In this document: one piece after another, positions 40,462 to 49,984 of the stretch
Layout of the letters: the number at the start of each line of letters is the position of its first letter
Position numbering within the stretch: position 1 is the stretch's first letter
Made by a program: the position numbers and the translations under genes
Notes under the pieces: generated by a model
The model's input: only the letters and a program-made list of their open reading frames with translations
What the model was told of the DNA's origin: nothing
Databases searched by the model: none
Origin: an uncultured Christensenella sp.
Lineage (GTDB): Bacteria; Bacillota; Clostridia; Christensenellales; Borkfalkiaceae
Assembly (NCBI GenBank): GCA_910576655.1
Contig: CAJTJC010000012.1
Coordinates: forward strand, 3,330-67,329
Direction: 5' to 3'
Length of the DNA stretch: 64,000 nt

Positions 40462-41819
40462 GCCGCTACCTCCTGAATTATCGCCCGTAAGGCTTGAATT
40501 AAAAACTCCTGCGAATCCGCTTTTTCGGCAAGTACGTTATTCAGCACTTGCATATCGAGCCCGCCCTTCACTCCGATATGATGAATCAATACGACCTCTT
40601 TTTGTCCCGGTCGGTGAAGCCGCTTATTTGCCTGTTGGTACCATTCGAGGTTATGCGTCCAGTTGTACCAAACCGCGATATGGCCGCCTTCCTGTAAATT
40701 AAGCCCGTGCCCCGCGCTCGCGGGGTGCGCAAGTAAAATAGGTATTTTTCCGGCGTTCCACCGTTTCACCGCGTCGTCGCTCTTTATCTCTACGGCCTCG
40801 GAAAACCGCTGCAAGATTCTGTCCCGCTCATGCTGATAGGCGTAAAAGACTAAAACGGGCTGGCCGTTCGCCTCCTCGATAAGCTGCTCCAGCTTATCGA
40901 GCTTTTCCGTATGGAACTCTTTGACGCCGCGGTTTTCGTCATACACGCAACCGCCGCAAAACTGCAAGAGCTTATTCGCCAATATACCCGCCGAGCCCGC
41001 GTCAATATCTCCGTCCGCGAACGGTAAAAGCATATCCCTTTGAAGCTGCTTGTATTGTTCCTTCGCCTCGTCCGGCAATTCGACTTCGTGATTGATATAA
41101 AGACGCTCGGGAAGGTCTAAGTATTCGGCGCTGTCCATGCTGATACAGCAGGATTTCAGCCGGTCGTAGATTTCCTCCTCTGCGCCCGGTTTCGGTTTCC
41201 AGGAAAAAATCGTCGTCGCATTCCGCTTGTCCGGTACGAAATACTTTTCGCGGTAGCCGGTTACCGTCTTTCCCAAAGCCTCGCCCTGGTCGATAAGGTA
41301 CGCCTGCGCCCATAAGTCAAGCAGTCCGTTCGGCGACGGCGTGCCGGTAAGCCCGACCACCCGCTTAATCATAGGCCGAACCCTTTTCAACGCCCGGAAC
41401 CGCTGCGACTTACTGGACTTAAACGACGAGAGCTCGTCTATAACGACCATCTCGAACGGCCATTTTTTCTTATAGTAGTTTACGAGCCATACGATGTTTT
41501 CCCGATTTATTATATAAAGGTCAACGTCCTTGCCGAGCGCCGCAATTCGTTCTTTCTCGCTCCCGATAACGAGAGAATATTCCAGGCCCTCCAGGTGCGC
41601 CCATTTCATAATCTCGGCGGGCCAGGTCTCGACCGCCGGCTTTAACGGTGCGATAACCAAAACGCGGCAAACCTCAAACCTGTCTCGAATCAGTTTCTCG
41701 ACGGCCGATAAGGTCGTCGCCGTTTTTCCCATTCCCATATCGAGCAATAGCCCGGCGCCGGGATTATCGAGTATAAAGTTTTCGGCATACTCCTGATACG
41801 CATACGGCTTATATATCAT
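40458..41819 (-). CDS. SNF2-family helicase (453 aa)
   Basis: SF2 motifs are visible: LLDMGMGKTATTLSAVEKL (Walker A, about 30-45), MVVIDELSSFKS (motif II), VGLTGTPSPNG (III) and ANKRLHRPGQKEVVLIHHIG (VI). SNF2 helicases in phage replication modules remodel protein-DNA complexes. Adjacent to the VRR-NUC nuclease, a common phage pair. Confidence 0.92.
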   Translation of the reverse strand: MIYKPYAYQEYAENFILDNPGAGLLLDMGMGKTATTLSAVEKLIRDRFEVCRVLVIAPLKPAVETWPAEIMKWAHLEGLEYSLVIGSEKERIAALGKDVDLYIINRENIVWLVNYYKKKWPFEMVVIDELSSFKSSKSQRFRALKRVRPMIKRVVGLTGTPSPNGLLDLWAQAYLIDQGEALGKTVTGYREKYFVPDKRNATTIFSWKPKPGAEEEIYDRLKSCCISMDSAEYLDLPERLYINHEVELPDEAKEQYKQLQRDMLLPFADGDIDAGSAGILANKLLQFCGGCVYDENRGVKEFHTEKLDKLEQLIEEANGQPVLVFYAYQHERDRILQRFSEAVEIKSDDAVKRWNAGKIPILLAHPASAGHGLNLQEGGHIAVWYNWTHNLEWYQQANKRLHRPGQKEVVLIHHIGVKGGLDMQVLNNVLAEKADSQEFLIQALRAIIQEVAA

Positions 41820-42099
41820 AGCCCACCTCCCGCATAAGCTCTTTGAACTCGTTCTTTTCGCTTATGCGCCGAACGTCGCAGCCGAGTCCCCGAAGAAGCC
41901 GGCATACCTTCTTTTGCCGCTCGCTTCTTCCGTCGCTCAGCCCCGGGCGTTTCAGCTCTATAAAAATAATCCGCCCGCCGGGGAATATACAAATACGGTC
42001 CGGCGCGCCCGTCATGCCGGGACACACCCACTTAAAGGCCCGTCCTCCGACCGAACGGATTTTCTTCATAACATAATTTTCAAAGCCCGATTCTTGCAT
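41809..42099 (-). CDS. VRR-NUC domain nuclease (96 aa)
   Basis: Contains KWVCPGMTGAPDRICIFPGGRIIFIELKRPG, with the PD-(D/E)XK signature D...ExK of VRR-NUC. Stand-alone phage VRR-NUC proteins are typical at about 95 residues and occur next to SNF2 helicases. It starts downstream of the large palindrome copy 2. Confidence 0.92.
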   Translation of the reverse strand: MQESGFENYVMKKIRSVGGRAFKWVCPGMTGAPDRICIFPGGRIIFIELKRPGLSDGRSERQKKVCRLLRGLGCDVRRISEKNEFKELMREVGYDI

Positions 42100-42125
42100 T
42101 CCGCATAAATCCTCCTTCCTTTAGT

Positions 42126-42506
42126 CCGGCTCAAACTCAGCCGGTAACTCGGTCGTAAGCTCAAAGCCTTGCAAATACTGGCTTTCTGGAACTTACCAAC
42201 CATCTTACAACCGATAACAACCGAGGGCCAAAAACTCGGTCGTAGCCACAAAGCCTTGCGGTTACTGACTTTTTCGCAGTTTACAACCGGTACAACCGAG
42301 TTTCCCTATAACACTATCTGTGATTTGAGAGGTTTTGAGAGTTTTGAGAAGTACATAAACTCTCAAATCTCTCTATTCTCTCAATTTTCATAAAGTTTAT
42401 AGAAAAATCGGTTGTACTCGGTCGAAAAGCTCCGAAGGCTTGGTATGACTGGCTTTTTTCAACAACCGAGCTCGGTTGTACTCGGTCGTACTCGGTCGTA
42501 AACTCG
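42126..42506. repeat. large palindrome of 10-bp iteron-like units, copy 2
   Basis: About 380 bp with the same modules as copy 1: ACAACCGAG/CTCGGTTGTA units in both orientations (some with CGGTCGTA), AAGCC...GGCTTT hairpins and an AT-rich centre with GAGAGG and CTCTCTAT. The left side carries an extra hairpin (AAAGCC at 42163, GGCTTT at 42180). It lies between the VapE-type gene and VRR-NUC, a plausible origin position. Confidence 0.85.
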
Positions 42507-42519
42507 TTTTGCGGGCTCG

Positions 42520-44967
42520 TCATAGCTCGTCGCCCAAAAGGTCGTTATCCGGTAGATTTGAACGGGGAACGCCGTCTCGGACAAAGGCTCTTTGCTTTCC
42601 GTAAGGCTTGCCGCAGTAGGTCGAACCGTAAAACTTCCAGCCCTTTATCTGTCGCAATATACCCGTTATTTCTCTTGCCTGCGCCTGCGTATAGGCTTTA
42701 ATGTCGCCCTTGAAAAGCTCGGCCCATATCTCCAAAGCGCATACTCGGTCCCGCCGTTCCGTCCCTCGTTCCTCTCCTCCGAATCCGCCGTTATAGAACA
42801 TAAGCCGCCCGTCAAGGTCCCGTTCGTCCCAGTTTTTCGGCAACAAAGTTTCAAGGAAGTTTTCCACGACGCCCTGCTTGCCGTTCTGCTCCGTATGCGC
42901 AGACTGAACCTCGCGAGCCAGCGCTTCGGCGTTCTCGCTCAAATACCATTGCTCTCCGGCGTTATAGCGGGTAACGATTTCCGCCCAAACCTGGTCCACG
43001 ATTTCGTCGGTAAAACCTTCGGCTCTTTTGCGTCCTTCCTTCGTCACTACGACCGGCCAAAAACGGCGGCCACCCGTCGGGTCTCTTAAAAACTCCTCGT
43101 CGTTCGTACTTCCGAAAAAGGCGCATTGCCTCGGGTGCTCCTGCGTGCGGCGGGCATACGCCGAACGGAAATTGTCCGACTGCTTCGAGACGAATTGCTT
43201 TATCTGCTCAAGCTCAGCTTTACGCGTCGCTGCCATTTCTCCCATCTCAATAATCCAATAACCTTGAAGCTGCTCGTATGCGTCTTTACCCGATAAGGTA
43301 TAGAGCGAATCCGAAAACCACGACTTGCCGAGCTTTGCGAGCGTTGTCGACTTCCTGCACCCTTGAGGACCTACCAAAACAAGAATGTGGTCGTGCTTAC
43401 AGCCGGGCGACATGATTCTCGCAACCGCGCCAAGCAGCGCCTTACGGGTCACCTCGCGGGTATAAACGGTATCTTCTGCCCCCAAGTAGTCAATGAAAAT
43501 CGTGTCGGCTCTTTTCGCGCCGTCCCATACGAGGCCGTTCAAATATTCCCTTACGGGGTGGTGTTTCAGTTTCAGCATAGCGAGGTCTACGGCGTCGCGG
43601 ATTTTTGAGAGGTTATCAATATCGTACTTCTTTTCAACAAGACGCCTTACGCCGGCGTCGTCCGAATCCGTCCAGACTTCGCTTGTGCGGTCCTCCAGGC
43701 TTATCCAAGGCATGTCGCCGCATACGACCGGGCGCTCGCGGAACTCGTCAAAGTAAAACTTGCCGCGGAGCTCGGGGTCGTGGGTAATAATGATAAAAGC
43801 GTTGTCGATAGTTGGCTCGACCTTGCCTTTCGGCGTCATGGAGAGCTGGGCCAGCCATTCGGTGTCCTCGTCCTCGTCGAACGCCTCGGAGAGCTCCTTT
43901 AGTTTTTGCTCGGCGAGGCTTTTCCTTACGGCCTCGTCGCCGATAGCGAGCTCGCACATAGCCGTATAAGACGGAAGTCTGTTTACCGGCGTGCCGGGCG
44001 AGGCCGCGTCGTCCTGGTCTCCGAAAAGGTGCAACCTTACCAAATCGAACGCGCTGCATAACTTGCCGCAAATCGGGTCCGTCGCGTGGTGCGAATAGGC
44101 AAACTTGCCTTCGTCGTAAACCACGAGGCCGGCGCTTGAGTCCGCGGGAATGTAGTCGTAGCGGTTTTCCGTCGCGCTCGGCTCGTAGACTTCGGGCAAA
44201 AACTGGTCTATGGCGTCCTCAATCGAGTACACCCTGTTAAACGCGCCAACGACGCCGGGCTTTTCAAGGGGGTCCCCTTGTTTCTTCGCCAGGCGCCGCA
44301 TGATTTCTGTCTTACGACTTGAAACGGGCCACTCGCTCACGTCGTGCCAATCTTTGTAGCGGGCAAGCTGTTCGTCCACGTCCAGCCAAAGGCCGTCCTG
44401 GATTTCAAAGCGATACTCCCCGTCGATAGAATGAGAGGGCCAGTACATAAGTCTATGTGCTTCGTATGTAGTATCGTCGCACATATCGATTCCAATGTCG
44501 CCCGCAATGCGGCGCGAGAGCGCCGCGTATTCGTCAGGGGTCACTTTGCGTGAGAGCGGGATAACCAGGCGCAAGCGCGGCGCTTTCGGAGAGTGCGAGT
44601 GCGTGCTATATAAAATCGCCGCGCAGCCGATAACGAGCGTCACGATTTCCCAAGGGTCTTCGCCCTGCGGTACCGAGTCAATGTCGAGCGTCACAAGGCT
44701 ACGGTGAATAATCGACTCGGCTTTGCGCCTTCCGTTTTTGAGCGCGCCGCCTACAAAACCGCCGACGTCCTTAATATCGTCTTTTTGCGCCTTTCGCATG
44801 GCGTTGTACTCGTCTTGCGTTTCCGCCGTCTTTAAGGGCGTGGCGAGACGGGCCGCGAGCTCCCCCCATGATACATCTTGATTTTTCCAGCTCACGCTTT
44901 TCCGAGAGCCGGCGGTCGCAATCGTCAAGGGACCGTCGTATTGCAGTTTCATAGCCGGTAAGCCCAT
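42520..44967 (-). CDS. VapE-family primase/helicase (815 aa)
   Basis: The N-terminal 250 residues are a primase-like region (LVTLDIDSVPQGEDPWEIV, YWPSHSIDGEYRFEI). The C-terminal half is a virulence-associated E/SF3-type helicase with Walker A GPQGCRKSTTLAKLG, followed by an IIEMGEMAATRKAELEQIKQFVS stretch. It acts in phage DNA replication initiation. The iteron-like palindrome starts 14 bp after its stop codon. Confidence 0.92.
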   Translation of the reverse strand: MGLPAMKLQYDGPLTIATAGSRKSVSWKNQDVSWGELAARLATPLKTAETQDEYNAMRKAQKDDIKDVGGFVGGALKNGRRKAESIIHRSLVTLDIDSVPQGEDPWEIVTLVIGCAAILYSTHSHSPKAPRLRLVIPLSRKVTPDEYAALSRRIAGDIGIDMCDDTTYEAHRLMYWPSHSIDGEYRFEIQDGLWLDVDEQLARYKDWHDVSEWPVSSRKTEIMRRLAKKQGDPLEKPGVVGAFNRVYSIEDAIDQFLPEVYEPSATENRYDYIPADSSAGLVVYDEGKFAYSHHATDPICGKLCSAFDLVRLHLFGDQDDAASPGTPVNRLPSYTAMCELAIGDEAVRKSLAEQKLKELSEAFDEDEDTEWLAQLSMTPKGKVEPTIDNAFIIITHDPELRGKFYFDEFRERPVVCGDMPWISLEDRTSEVWTDSDDAGVRRLVEKKYDIDNLSKIRDAVDLAMLKLKHHPVREYLNGLVWDGAKRADTIFIDYLGAEDTVYTREVTRKALLGAVARIMSPGCKHDHILVLVGPQGCRKSTTLAKLGKSWFSDSLYTLSGKDAYEQLQGYWIIEMGEMAATRKAELEQIKQFVSKQSDNFRSAYARRTQEHPRQCAFFGSTNDEEFLRDPTGGRRFWPVVVTKEGRKRAEGFTDEIVDQVWAEIVTRYNAGEQWYLSENAEALAREVQSAHTEQNGKQGVVENFLETLLPKNWDERDLDGRLMFYNGGFGGEERGTERRDRVCALEIWAELFKGDIKAYTQAQAREITGILRQIKGWKFYGSTYCGKPYGKQRAFVRDGVPRSNLPDNDLLGDEL

Positions 44968-45386
44968 TATACGTCCCCCTTCGTTACAACCTTAATAATG
45001 CCCGCGTTCTTAATCATGCGGTCGCAGTAGTTACATGGCGCCGGGTCGATAGACTCGTCGAGGCAAGCCAGATAAAGGGTAGCCCCTCGCATATCTCGTC
45101 TCGCCGCGCTGATTATGGCGTTCTGCTCGGCGTGGACCGCGACGCAAGCGCCGTATTGACCGCCGTGCTTCGCCGCTCGCTCGTCTACCGGCGAGGAATG
45201 TTTCTCGCAATAACACTCGCCGACGTCGCAGCAATTCAGCTCGCCCCGCGGAGAGCCGTTATAGCCCGTCGCAATAATTTCATCGCCGGACACGATTACG
45301 GCGCCGTACTGCCTGCGTAAGCAGGTGGACCTTGCCGCAACCGCTTTGGCGATATTCAAATAGTAGCTGTCTCTGTCAATTCGCAT
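44967..45386 (-). CDS. dCMP deaminase (139 aa)
   Basis: Zinc-dependent deaminase motifs HAEQNAI (catalytic His and Glu) and PCNYC are present, with extra Cys residues in DVGECYCEKH as in phage-type deoxycytidylate deaminases. Supplies dUMP for thymidylate synthesis and fits the adjacent dUTPase and ThyX genes. Confidence 0.95.
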   Translation of the reverse strand: MRIDRDSYYLNIAKAVAARSTCLRRQYGAVIVSGDEIIATGYNGSPRGELNCCDVGECYCEKHSSPVDERAAKHGGQYGACVAVHAEQNAIISAARRDMRGATLYLACLDESIDPAPCNYCDRMIKNAGIIKVVTKGDV

Positions 45387-45718
45387 TAGCCTTCACCGCC
45401 TTTGTTCCAAGATTCTATGTCGACGCCGATTTCCTTCAGCTTGCGAGTATTGAGCCAGACATTATCGGCCTCGTCCATTTCATATCGCTTAACGAGGTCA
45501 AGATATTCAGCCTTAAAACGCTCGTAAAACCGCCTTAACCGCTTTACGCCAAAACCGAATTGTACGTGCAACTGCCAAAGTATAATGGCGTCAAGCTCGT
45601 TCGCGTGTTTAAGGTCGTACTCTGCAAGCTGTCTTTGGATTTCAAGATTCATAGCTTTACGCTCGGCGGCGGTAAAATCTGCGCCGAAAACTTTACCGCC
45701 CGCCTTTTTCACTCTCAT
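45386..45718 (-). CDS. hypothetical protein (110 aa)
   Basis: Helical, basic N-terminal half (ERKAMNLEIQRQLAEYDLKHANELDAIILWQLH) and a C-terminal region with FYERFKAEYLDLVKRYEM. A conserved phage gene of unknown function in nucleotide-metabolism operons. It overlaps the dCMP deaminase start by one base. Confidence 0.72.
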   Translation of the reverse strand: MRVKKAGGKVFGADFTAAERKAMNLEIQRQLAEYDLKHANELDAIILWQLHVQFGFGVKRLRRFYERFKAEYLDLVKRYEMDEADNVWLNTRKLKEIGVDIESWNKGGEG

Positions 45719-45720
45719 AG

Positions 45721-46125
45721 CTACCTGCCCGTGCTGCCAAAAGCGCCGGTACCGCGTTCGGCAGACTTCTCATAAGTAAACTCAGGGGTCACGACCGGCA
45801 ATATCACAAGCTGGCCGATACGTTCGCCTTCCTTAATGTCGTAGCCGTCGTTGCTAACGTTCGTAACGACCGCGTGAATCTCGCCGCGATACCCCGAATC
45901 AATCGGGGGAAGCTCGCAGACGATACCGCGGGCGCTCAAGCTGCTACGCGGAAACACAAAGCCCACGAGGCCGGCAGGAAGCTCCAGGCCAAATCCGAGA
46001 GGGAGCTTATATACTTGCCCCGGATAAATCGTTTGCGCCCTGGGGCTGAACACGTCAGCCCCTGCGTCGTTATCGTGAGCTCTTACGGGAGCTCGGCCAT
46101 TAAAGTCAATCAGCTTTACCTTCAT
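45721..46125 (-). CDS. dut: dUTP diphosphatase (134 aa)
   Basis: Trimeric dUTPase motifs: DAGADVFS (I), PRSSLSARGI (II), IDSGYRGEIHAVV (III), EGERIGQLVI (IV) and RGTGAFGSTGR (V, the C-terminal arm). Hydrolyses dUTP to dUMP, keeping uracil out of phage DNA and feeding ThyX. Confidence 0.97.
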   Translation of the reverse strand: MKVKLIDFNGRAPVRAHDNDAGADVFSPRAQTIYPGQVYKLPLGFGLELPAGLVGFVFPRSSLSARGIVCELPPIDSGYRGEIHAVVTNVSNDGYDIKEGERIGQLVILPVVTPEFTYEKSAERGTGAFGSTGR

Positions 46126-46331
46126 TCATGCCACGACTCCTTTCCATGAATATATGTTGTCTGACAAGCACGCTCGATTCTTAGCATAACCTCTTGAATC
46201 TGTAAACGGAGGCGACGTATCTTCGATTTGCTAAGGGTCGACGGAATCCAACCGTCAGAGATGCGGGTACGCAACTTTAGAGTGTCGGTTAACTCTTTTT
46301 GAAGCGTTAGTAAAAGGTCAAAGTCACTCAC
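46122..46331 (-). CDS. small helical protein (69 aa)
   Basis: The start is uncertain; GTG at 46331 (MSDFDLLLTLQKEL) overlaps the ThyX stop and suits the nearby GGCGG better than the GTG three codons upstream. The protein looks like a two-helix coiled coil. Unknown function; coupled to dut by a 4-nt overlap. Confidence 0.6.
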   Translation of the reverse strand: MSDFDLLLTLQKELTDTLKLRTRISDGWIPSTLSKSKIRRLRLQIQEVMLRIERACQTTYIHGKESWHE

Positions 46332-47097
46332 TATCAGCACCGCCTCTTATCAAAAGCGGAAAATCGGTTTTAATGATTTCTGCTGGCGTAGCTTCGGGCC
46401 AAAGTGAAGAGCCGCACGTCATTTTCCCTTCTTTGCAATGGTCCTTCATACAGAAAGGGCCGGTCGTTACCCTTGAGAACATAGCAGGAGCGAGCTCATA
46501 AAGCGCCTCCCAGATTCGAAGCATAACGTAACGAGTTTCGGGAGTATTGCGGCGGCAAATGCGCTGGCTTATCATGTGTTTTAACTGATAGGGCGTAGCG
46601 CTGATAATGAGAACATTCCGCAAACCCTGCGGCGCCATGTAGCCGGCCGAGTCGTTATCTACACCTTGCTGGATTGCCGCTTGATAATTTTCCATTGCGG
46701 CCTTGCAAGTGTGTAAATACATAGTTTTAGCAAGCGCCGGTTTCGAGAGTACATCATAAGGAACCGTAAAATCAGCCTCGCCGGAATAATTGCTGTACTG
46801 CAGCGACGCCGACATAAACTTGACTTCGTTCTGGTGCCTGGTAATTTGCGCAAGGAAGCGTCTGCTCGCTCCGACGACAACGATATTGATAGCGCCGAAC
46901 TTCTGAATCGTCGGGTGCGGGAGCTTCGCCATAGCTGCAACGGTTTCTTCCGTATAGCCTTGATTGTACAGGGCCATAAAGTCGTCGAGATTCTTGATTT
47001 TGTGCCCGCGCTGGGTAAGCCTCGCGGCGCAAACCATCATCTTTTCAGCCTCGGCCACGACTCCGGGATTTAAGATTTTCACCTCAATCTTTTTCAT
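46324..47097 (-). CDS. thyX: flavin-dependent thymidylate synthase (257 aa)
   Basis: The start at 47097 follows GGAGGAGG. The ThyX signature region ITRHQNEVKFMSASLQYSNY corresponds to RHRxxS...SxRY with substitutions. Later conserved RNVLIISATPYQLKHMISQR is typical of the C-terminal substrate-binding part. Makes dTMP from dUMP using FAD and methylenetetrahydrofolate. C-terminal Cys residues (CMKDHCKEGKMTC) are extra. Confidence 0.92.
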   Translation of the reverse strand: MKKIEVKILNPGVVAEAEKMMVCAARLTQRGHKIKNLDDFMALYNQGYTEETVAAMAKLPHPTIQKFGAINIVVVGASRRFLAQITRHQNEVKFMSASLQYSNYSGEADFTVPYDVLSKPALAKTMYLHTCKAAMENYQAAIQQGVDNDSAGYMAPQGLRNVLIISATPYQLKHMISQRICRRNTPETRYVMLRIWEALYELAPAMFSRVTTGPFCMKDHCKEGKMTCGSSLWPEATPAEIIKTDFPLLIRGGADSE

Positions 47098-47401
47098 CAG
47101 CGGCCTCCTCCTCGACAACTGCCCGCAGCAAAAGCAGGTAGTTTATGCTGTCGGTAATTTTTTCAAGCCAGCGGTCCATATCGCTTTGGCCGTTCTTGCA
47201 CATGCCGCTTAATGACGCAAAATGCTTTGAGGCCATGCCCCAGAGAGCTTGCTTCGGTGTCGTGTCCTGTTCGGCCGCGGCGTCTTTGAAATGGTCGAGC
47301 CTGTCGTCGCTGAGGGAATATTCCTTGCCTTTTTCCGCAAGTACGGTAAGGCAGCGCTCGACTTGCTCGTCCACGATTTTATTAAAATCCGTAAGTTTCA
47401 T
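47084..47401 (-). CDS. nucleotide-metabolism-associated small protein (105 aa)
   Basis: Pattern EKGKEYSLSDDRLDHFKDAA...DSINYLLLLRAVVEEE resembles the MazG/DUF1599-like 'nucleotide modification associated' family, which has an all-helical fold. The active-site set is incomplete to my eye. It lies between the DNA polymerase and ThyX genes and overlaps ThyX by 14 nt. Confidence 0.68.
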   Translation of the reverse strand: MKLTDFNKIVDEQVERCLTVLAEKGKEYSLSDDRLDHFKDAAAEQDTTPKQALWGMASKHFASLSGMCKNGQSDMDRWLEKITDSINYLLLLRAVVEEEAADEKD

Positions 47402-47407
47402 AAGCGC

Positions 47408-49360
47408 TTAATCCTTTCTATAATATTCGCATTGATAGCCGTCTCCCTTGAGCGGAAGCCCTTCCGCCCAGGGAATCGGCGTCGCCATAACTTCGAGAAT
47501 ATCTTTCAAAGCCTGGTCGGCTTTTGCTTCGGGAACCTCGCATATAAGCTCGTCGTGAACATGGAATACAACGGGATAGCCCATAGCTTCGACCTTCATA
47601 ATGGTCTCAGCCAAACAGTCGCGAGCGACCGCCTGTACAATATTCTCCACGAGCTTCGGGCCGTAGGACTCGATTCGTCCCCAATGCCCAGAGCCTTGCA
47701 AGGTACCTTCGTAGGTAATGTCGTCGTTGATAACCATAGGCTTGACGTAAGAAAGCTCGCGGCCGTTCGGAAGTCTGAGCCGCAATAGCGAGCCCTTTTT
47801 CCGAAACGCGATACCATGGGGCAGATAGCTCGGCGTTTGCGTGTTTATAGTCGCCTTCGCCGCGGCGTCGGTGTCCCACCAAAATTTGGTGATATTCGGA
47901 TTCGCCGACCGCCAGCTATACACAAGCGGTTTAAGCTCCTCCTCTTTCAAGCCCATCGCTAACGCGCCCATCGAGATAAGCGCGCCGGTGCTTCCGCCAT
48001 ACCCCAGGGCAAGCTCGGCGATTTTTCCCTTTTGCCGCATAGGGTCGCCCTTCTTGACGGACCCGGGCGGCAAGTGAAACATCTGCTCGGCGCTTGCCTC
48101 GTAGATTTTGCCGTGCGTATTAAAAACGTCAAGGCGCCATTGCTCGCCCGCGAGCCATGCGATAACTCTCGCCTCAATCGCCGAAAAGTCGGCGACAATT
48201 AGCCGGTGCCCTTTCTTCGGAATGAACGCAGTGCGGATAAGCTGGGAGAGCGTGCCGGAAATATCGTCGTAGAGCATTTCAAGCGTTTCAAGGTCTCCCG
48301 CCCGCACAAGCTGGCGCGCCGTATCAAGGTCGCGTTCCGGCATTTTGTTCTGAGGCAGATTCTGCATTTGCACGAGCCGCCCGGCCCATCGGCCGGTCCT
48401 TGCCGCGCCGTAGAACATCGTCAAGCCGCGGATTCTTCCGTCCTCGCAGACGGTCCGAATCATAGCGTTGTATTTCTCGGTCGAAGTCTTTGCAAGCCCC
48501 GCTCGAATGTCGAGCATTTTATCGACTTCCTCGTTGTCCGCAGATTCGCGAACGCCTGCGATTTCCTTTTTGTTCAGGCTGGCGACCTCTATGCCGGCGG
48601 TCTCCTCAATCCAGCTTTTGAGCTGGTGAGTGCTTTTCGGATTGTCAAGCCCCGTAAGCTCTTTCGCCTGGTCGAGAAGCCGCGCCTTGATAACCTTGTC
48701 AATCTCAATCGCCCGTTTCGCGAGGATAATGTCAACGCCCACGCCGCGGTCATTGATATGCTGGTCGACTTCCCACAAAGGCTGTTCCGTCTCGATAACA
48801 TGGAAGCGGGAGAGCCTTTTGCGGATTTCTCGCTCGGTCTCTACGTCTTGCCGGTTGTAGTCGATATACAACGCCCATTTCTCGGGGTCGTGCTCCGGCA
48901 GGTTTCTTGTCCGCTGGCCGTTCGTCTTCGTAGGCTTGCAGGGAATGGAAAAATAGCGAATCAGTGCCTTGCCGGTTTTCAGTTTTTGCTTTTCCTCGGG
49001 AAGTCCGATAACCTCGCCGACCGCCTCCAAGCTGGTGGGAAGGCCCAGCTCCCTGGAAAGTACGGCGGTGCATTGCCATTGCTCGGGCGGCGTTACGGAG
49101 CCCATATACGCGCTCAGACAAGCCCTTTCAAAGTTAGCGTTATATGCTGTCTTCAAGACTTCGGGGTCATACAGAGCGTCCTGGAGCTCCTGGGGCAAGC
49201 CCGCGCCAGTGGTAAGGTCTATCACTTGCGCGGGCTCGTCGTCCCAAGCGTACCCAAAGAGCAAAATATCAAAATCGGGGCTCTCGGCGTAAGCGTACAC
49301 GCCGCACTTTTGAAGCGATACCGAGGAATATGTTTCTATGTCAATGCTTAAGGTCCGCAT
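47408..49360 (-). CDS. phage DNA polymerase, family A (650 aa)
   Basis: The N-terminal 3'-5' exonuclease has LSIDIETYSS (D and E of Exo I). The polymerase domain carries motif A LIVADFSAIEARVIAWLAGE, motif B region RQKGKIAELALGYGGSTGAL and motif C FHVHDELICEVP. The length fits Gram-positive phage family A enzymes. The main phage replicase. Confidence 0.96.
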   Translation of the reverse strand: MRTLSIDIETYSSVSLQKCGVYAYAESPDFDILLFGYAWDDEPAQVIDLTTGAGLPQELQDALYDPEVLKTAYNANFERACLSAYMGSVTPPEQWQCTAVLSRELGLPTSLEAVGEVIGLPEEKQKLKTGKALIRYFSIPCKPTKTNGQRTRNLPEHDPEKWALYIDYNRQDVETEREIRKRLSRFHVIETEQPLWEVDQHINDRGVGVDIILAKRAIEIDKVIKARLLDQAKELTGLDNPKSTHQLKSWIEETAGIEVASLNKKEIAGVRESADNEEVDKMLDIRAGLAKTSTEKYNAMIRTVCEDGRIRGLTMFYGAARTGRWAGRLVQMQNLPQNKMPERDLDTARQLVRAGDLETLEMLYDDISGTLSQLIRTAFIPKKGHRLIVADFSAIEARVIAWLAGEQWRLDVFNTHGKIYEASAEQMFHLPPGSVKKGDPMRQKGKIAELALGYGGSTGALISMGALAMGLKEEELKPLVYSWRSANPNITKFWWDTDAAAKATINTQTPSYLPHGIAFRKKGSLLRLRLPNGRELSYVKPMVINDDITYEGTLQGSGHWGRIESYGPKLVENIVQAVARDCLAETIMKVEAMGYPVVFHVHDELICEVPEAKADQALKDILEVMATPIPWAEGLPLKGDGYQCEYYRKD

Positions 49361-49363
49361 GAC

Positions 49364-49930
49364 TTAGCCGAGCAGGTCGTCGTCTGCGTCGTCGTCTTCC
49401 CAGCCGTCGTCCCAATCGGAATCGGTCACAACGCCGCCGCCCAAAGGCTCGCCGTCGTAGAGCTTCATAATACCGTTAAGCCCGGCGGAGATACCCTTAT
49501 TGCCCTGCGTGTCGTACACATAGAAATTGATAATCGCGCGGCCGTAGCAACCGGAATAAAGCTCCTGCGGGTCCGTGATAGGCGTCTTGTCGCCGTACAC
49601 GATAACAGGCGGATTCTTAGAGCTTACGGTCATAACCCAATGGCCGTGGCACTCCTCGCCAAACTCGCCGCCGTTCGGGCGCTCGCCGTCGCCGTCGTGC
49701 AGGGTGTTCTTAAGATTGCTCGGCAGCTTCTTGCCGGAATTGCGCTGAATGTACGCGGTCTTCGCAGCCTCAATCGCCGCCTTGATTTTGGAGAGCGTCG
49801 CCTTATCGCTCTTAGGGATAAGCAGAGTCACGCTGTACTTTGCGGGGCCGTTGTCGACCGCTCTCGGGGTGAACAGGTTGCAATAGCTGAAACGAACCTT
49901 GCCGGTTGTGATTTGAGTAGAATTAGCCAT
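49364..49930 (-). CDS. DUF2815 single-strand-binding-like protein (188 aa)
   Basis: The sequence GKVRFSYCNLFTPRAVDNGPAKYSVTLLIPKSDK is diagnostic of DUF2815, an OB-fold protein regularly paired with phage family A polymerases and DUF2800. Acidic C-terminal tail (WEDDDADDDLLG), as in SSB proteins. Preceded by AAAGGAGA. Confidence 0.93.
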   Translation of the reverse strand: MANSTQITTGKVRFSYCNLFTPRAVDNGPAKYSVTLLIPKSDKATLSKIKAAIEAAKTAYIQRNSGKKLPSNLKNTLHDGDGERPNGGEFGEECHGHWVMTVSSKNPPVIVYGDKTPITDPQELYSGCYGRAIINFYVYDTQGNKGISAGLNGIMKLYDGEPLGGGVVTDSDWDDGWEDDDADDDLLG

Positions 49931-49984
49931 GATAAAAGTCTCCTTTATAAATTAGATTTTTGTTTTCTTAGTCGAGAATGCTTT

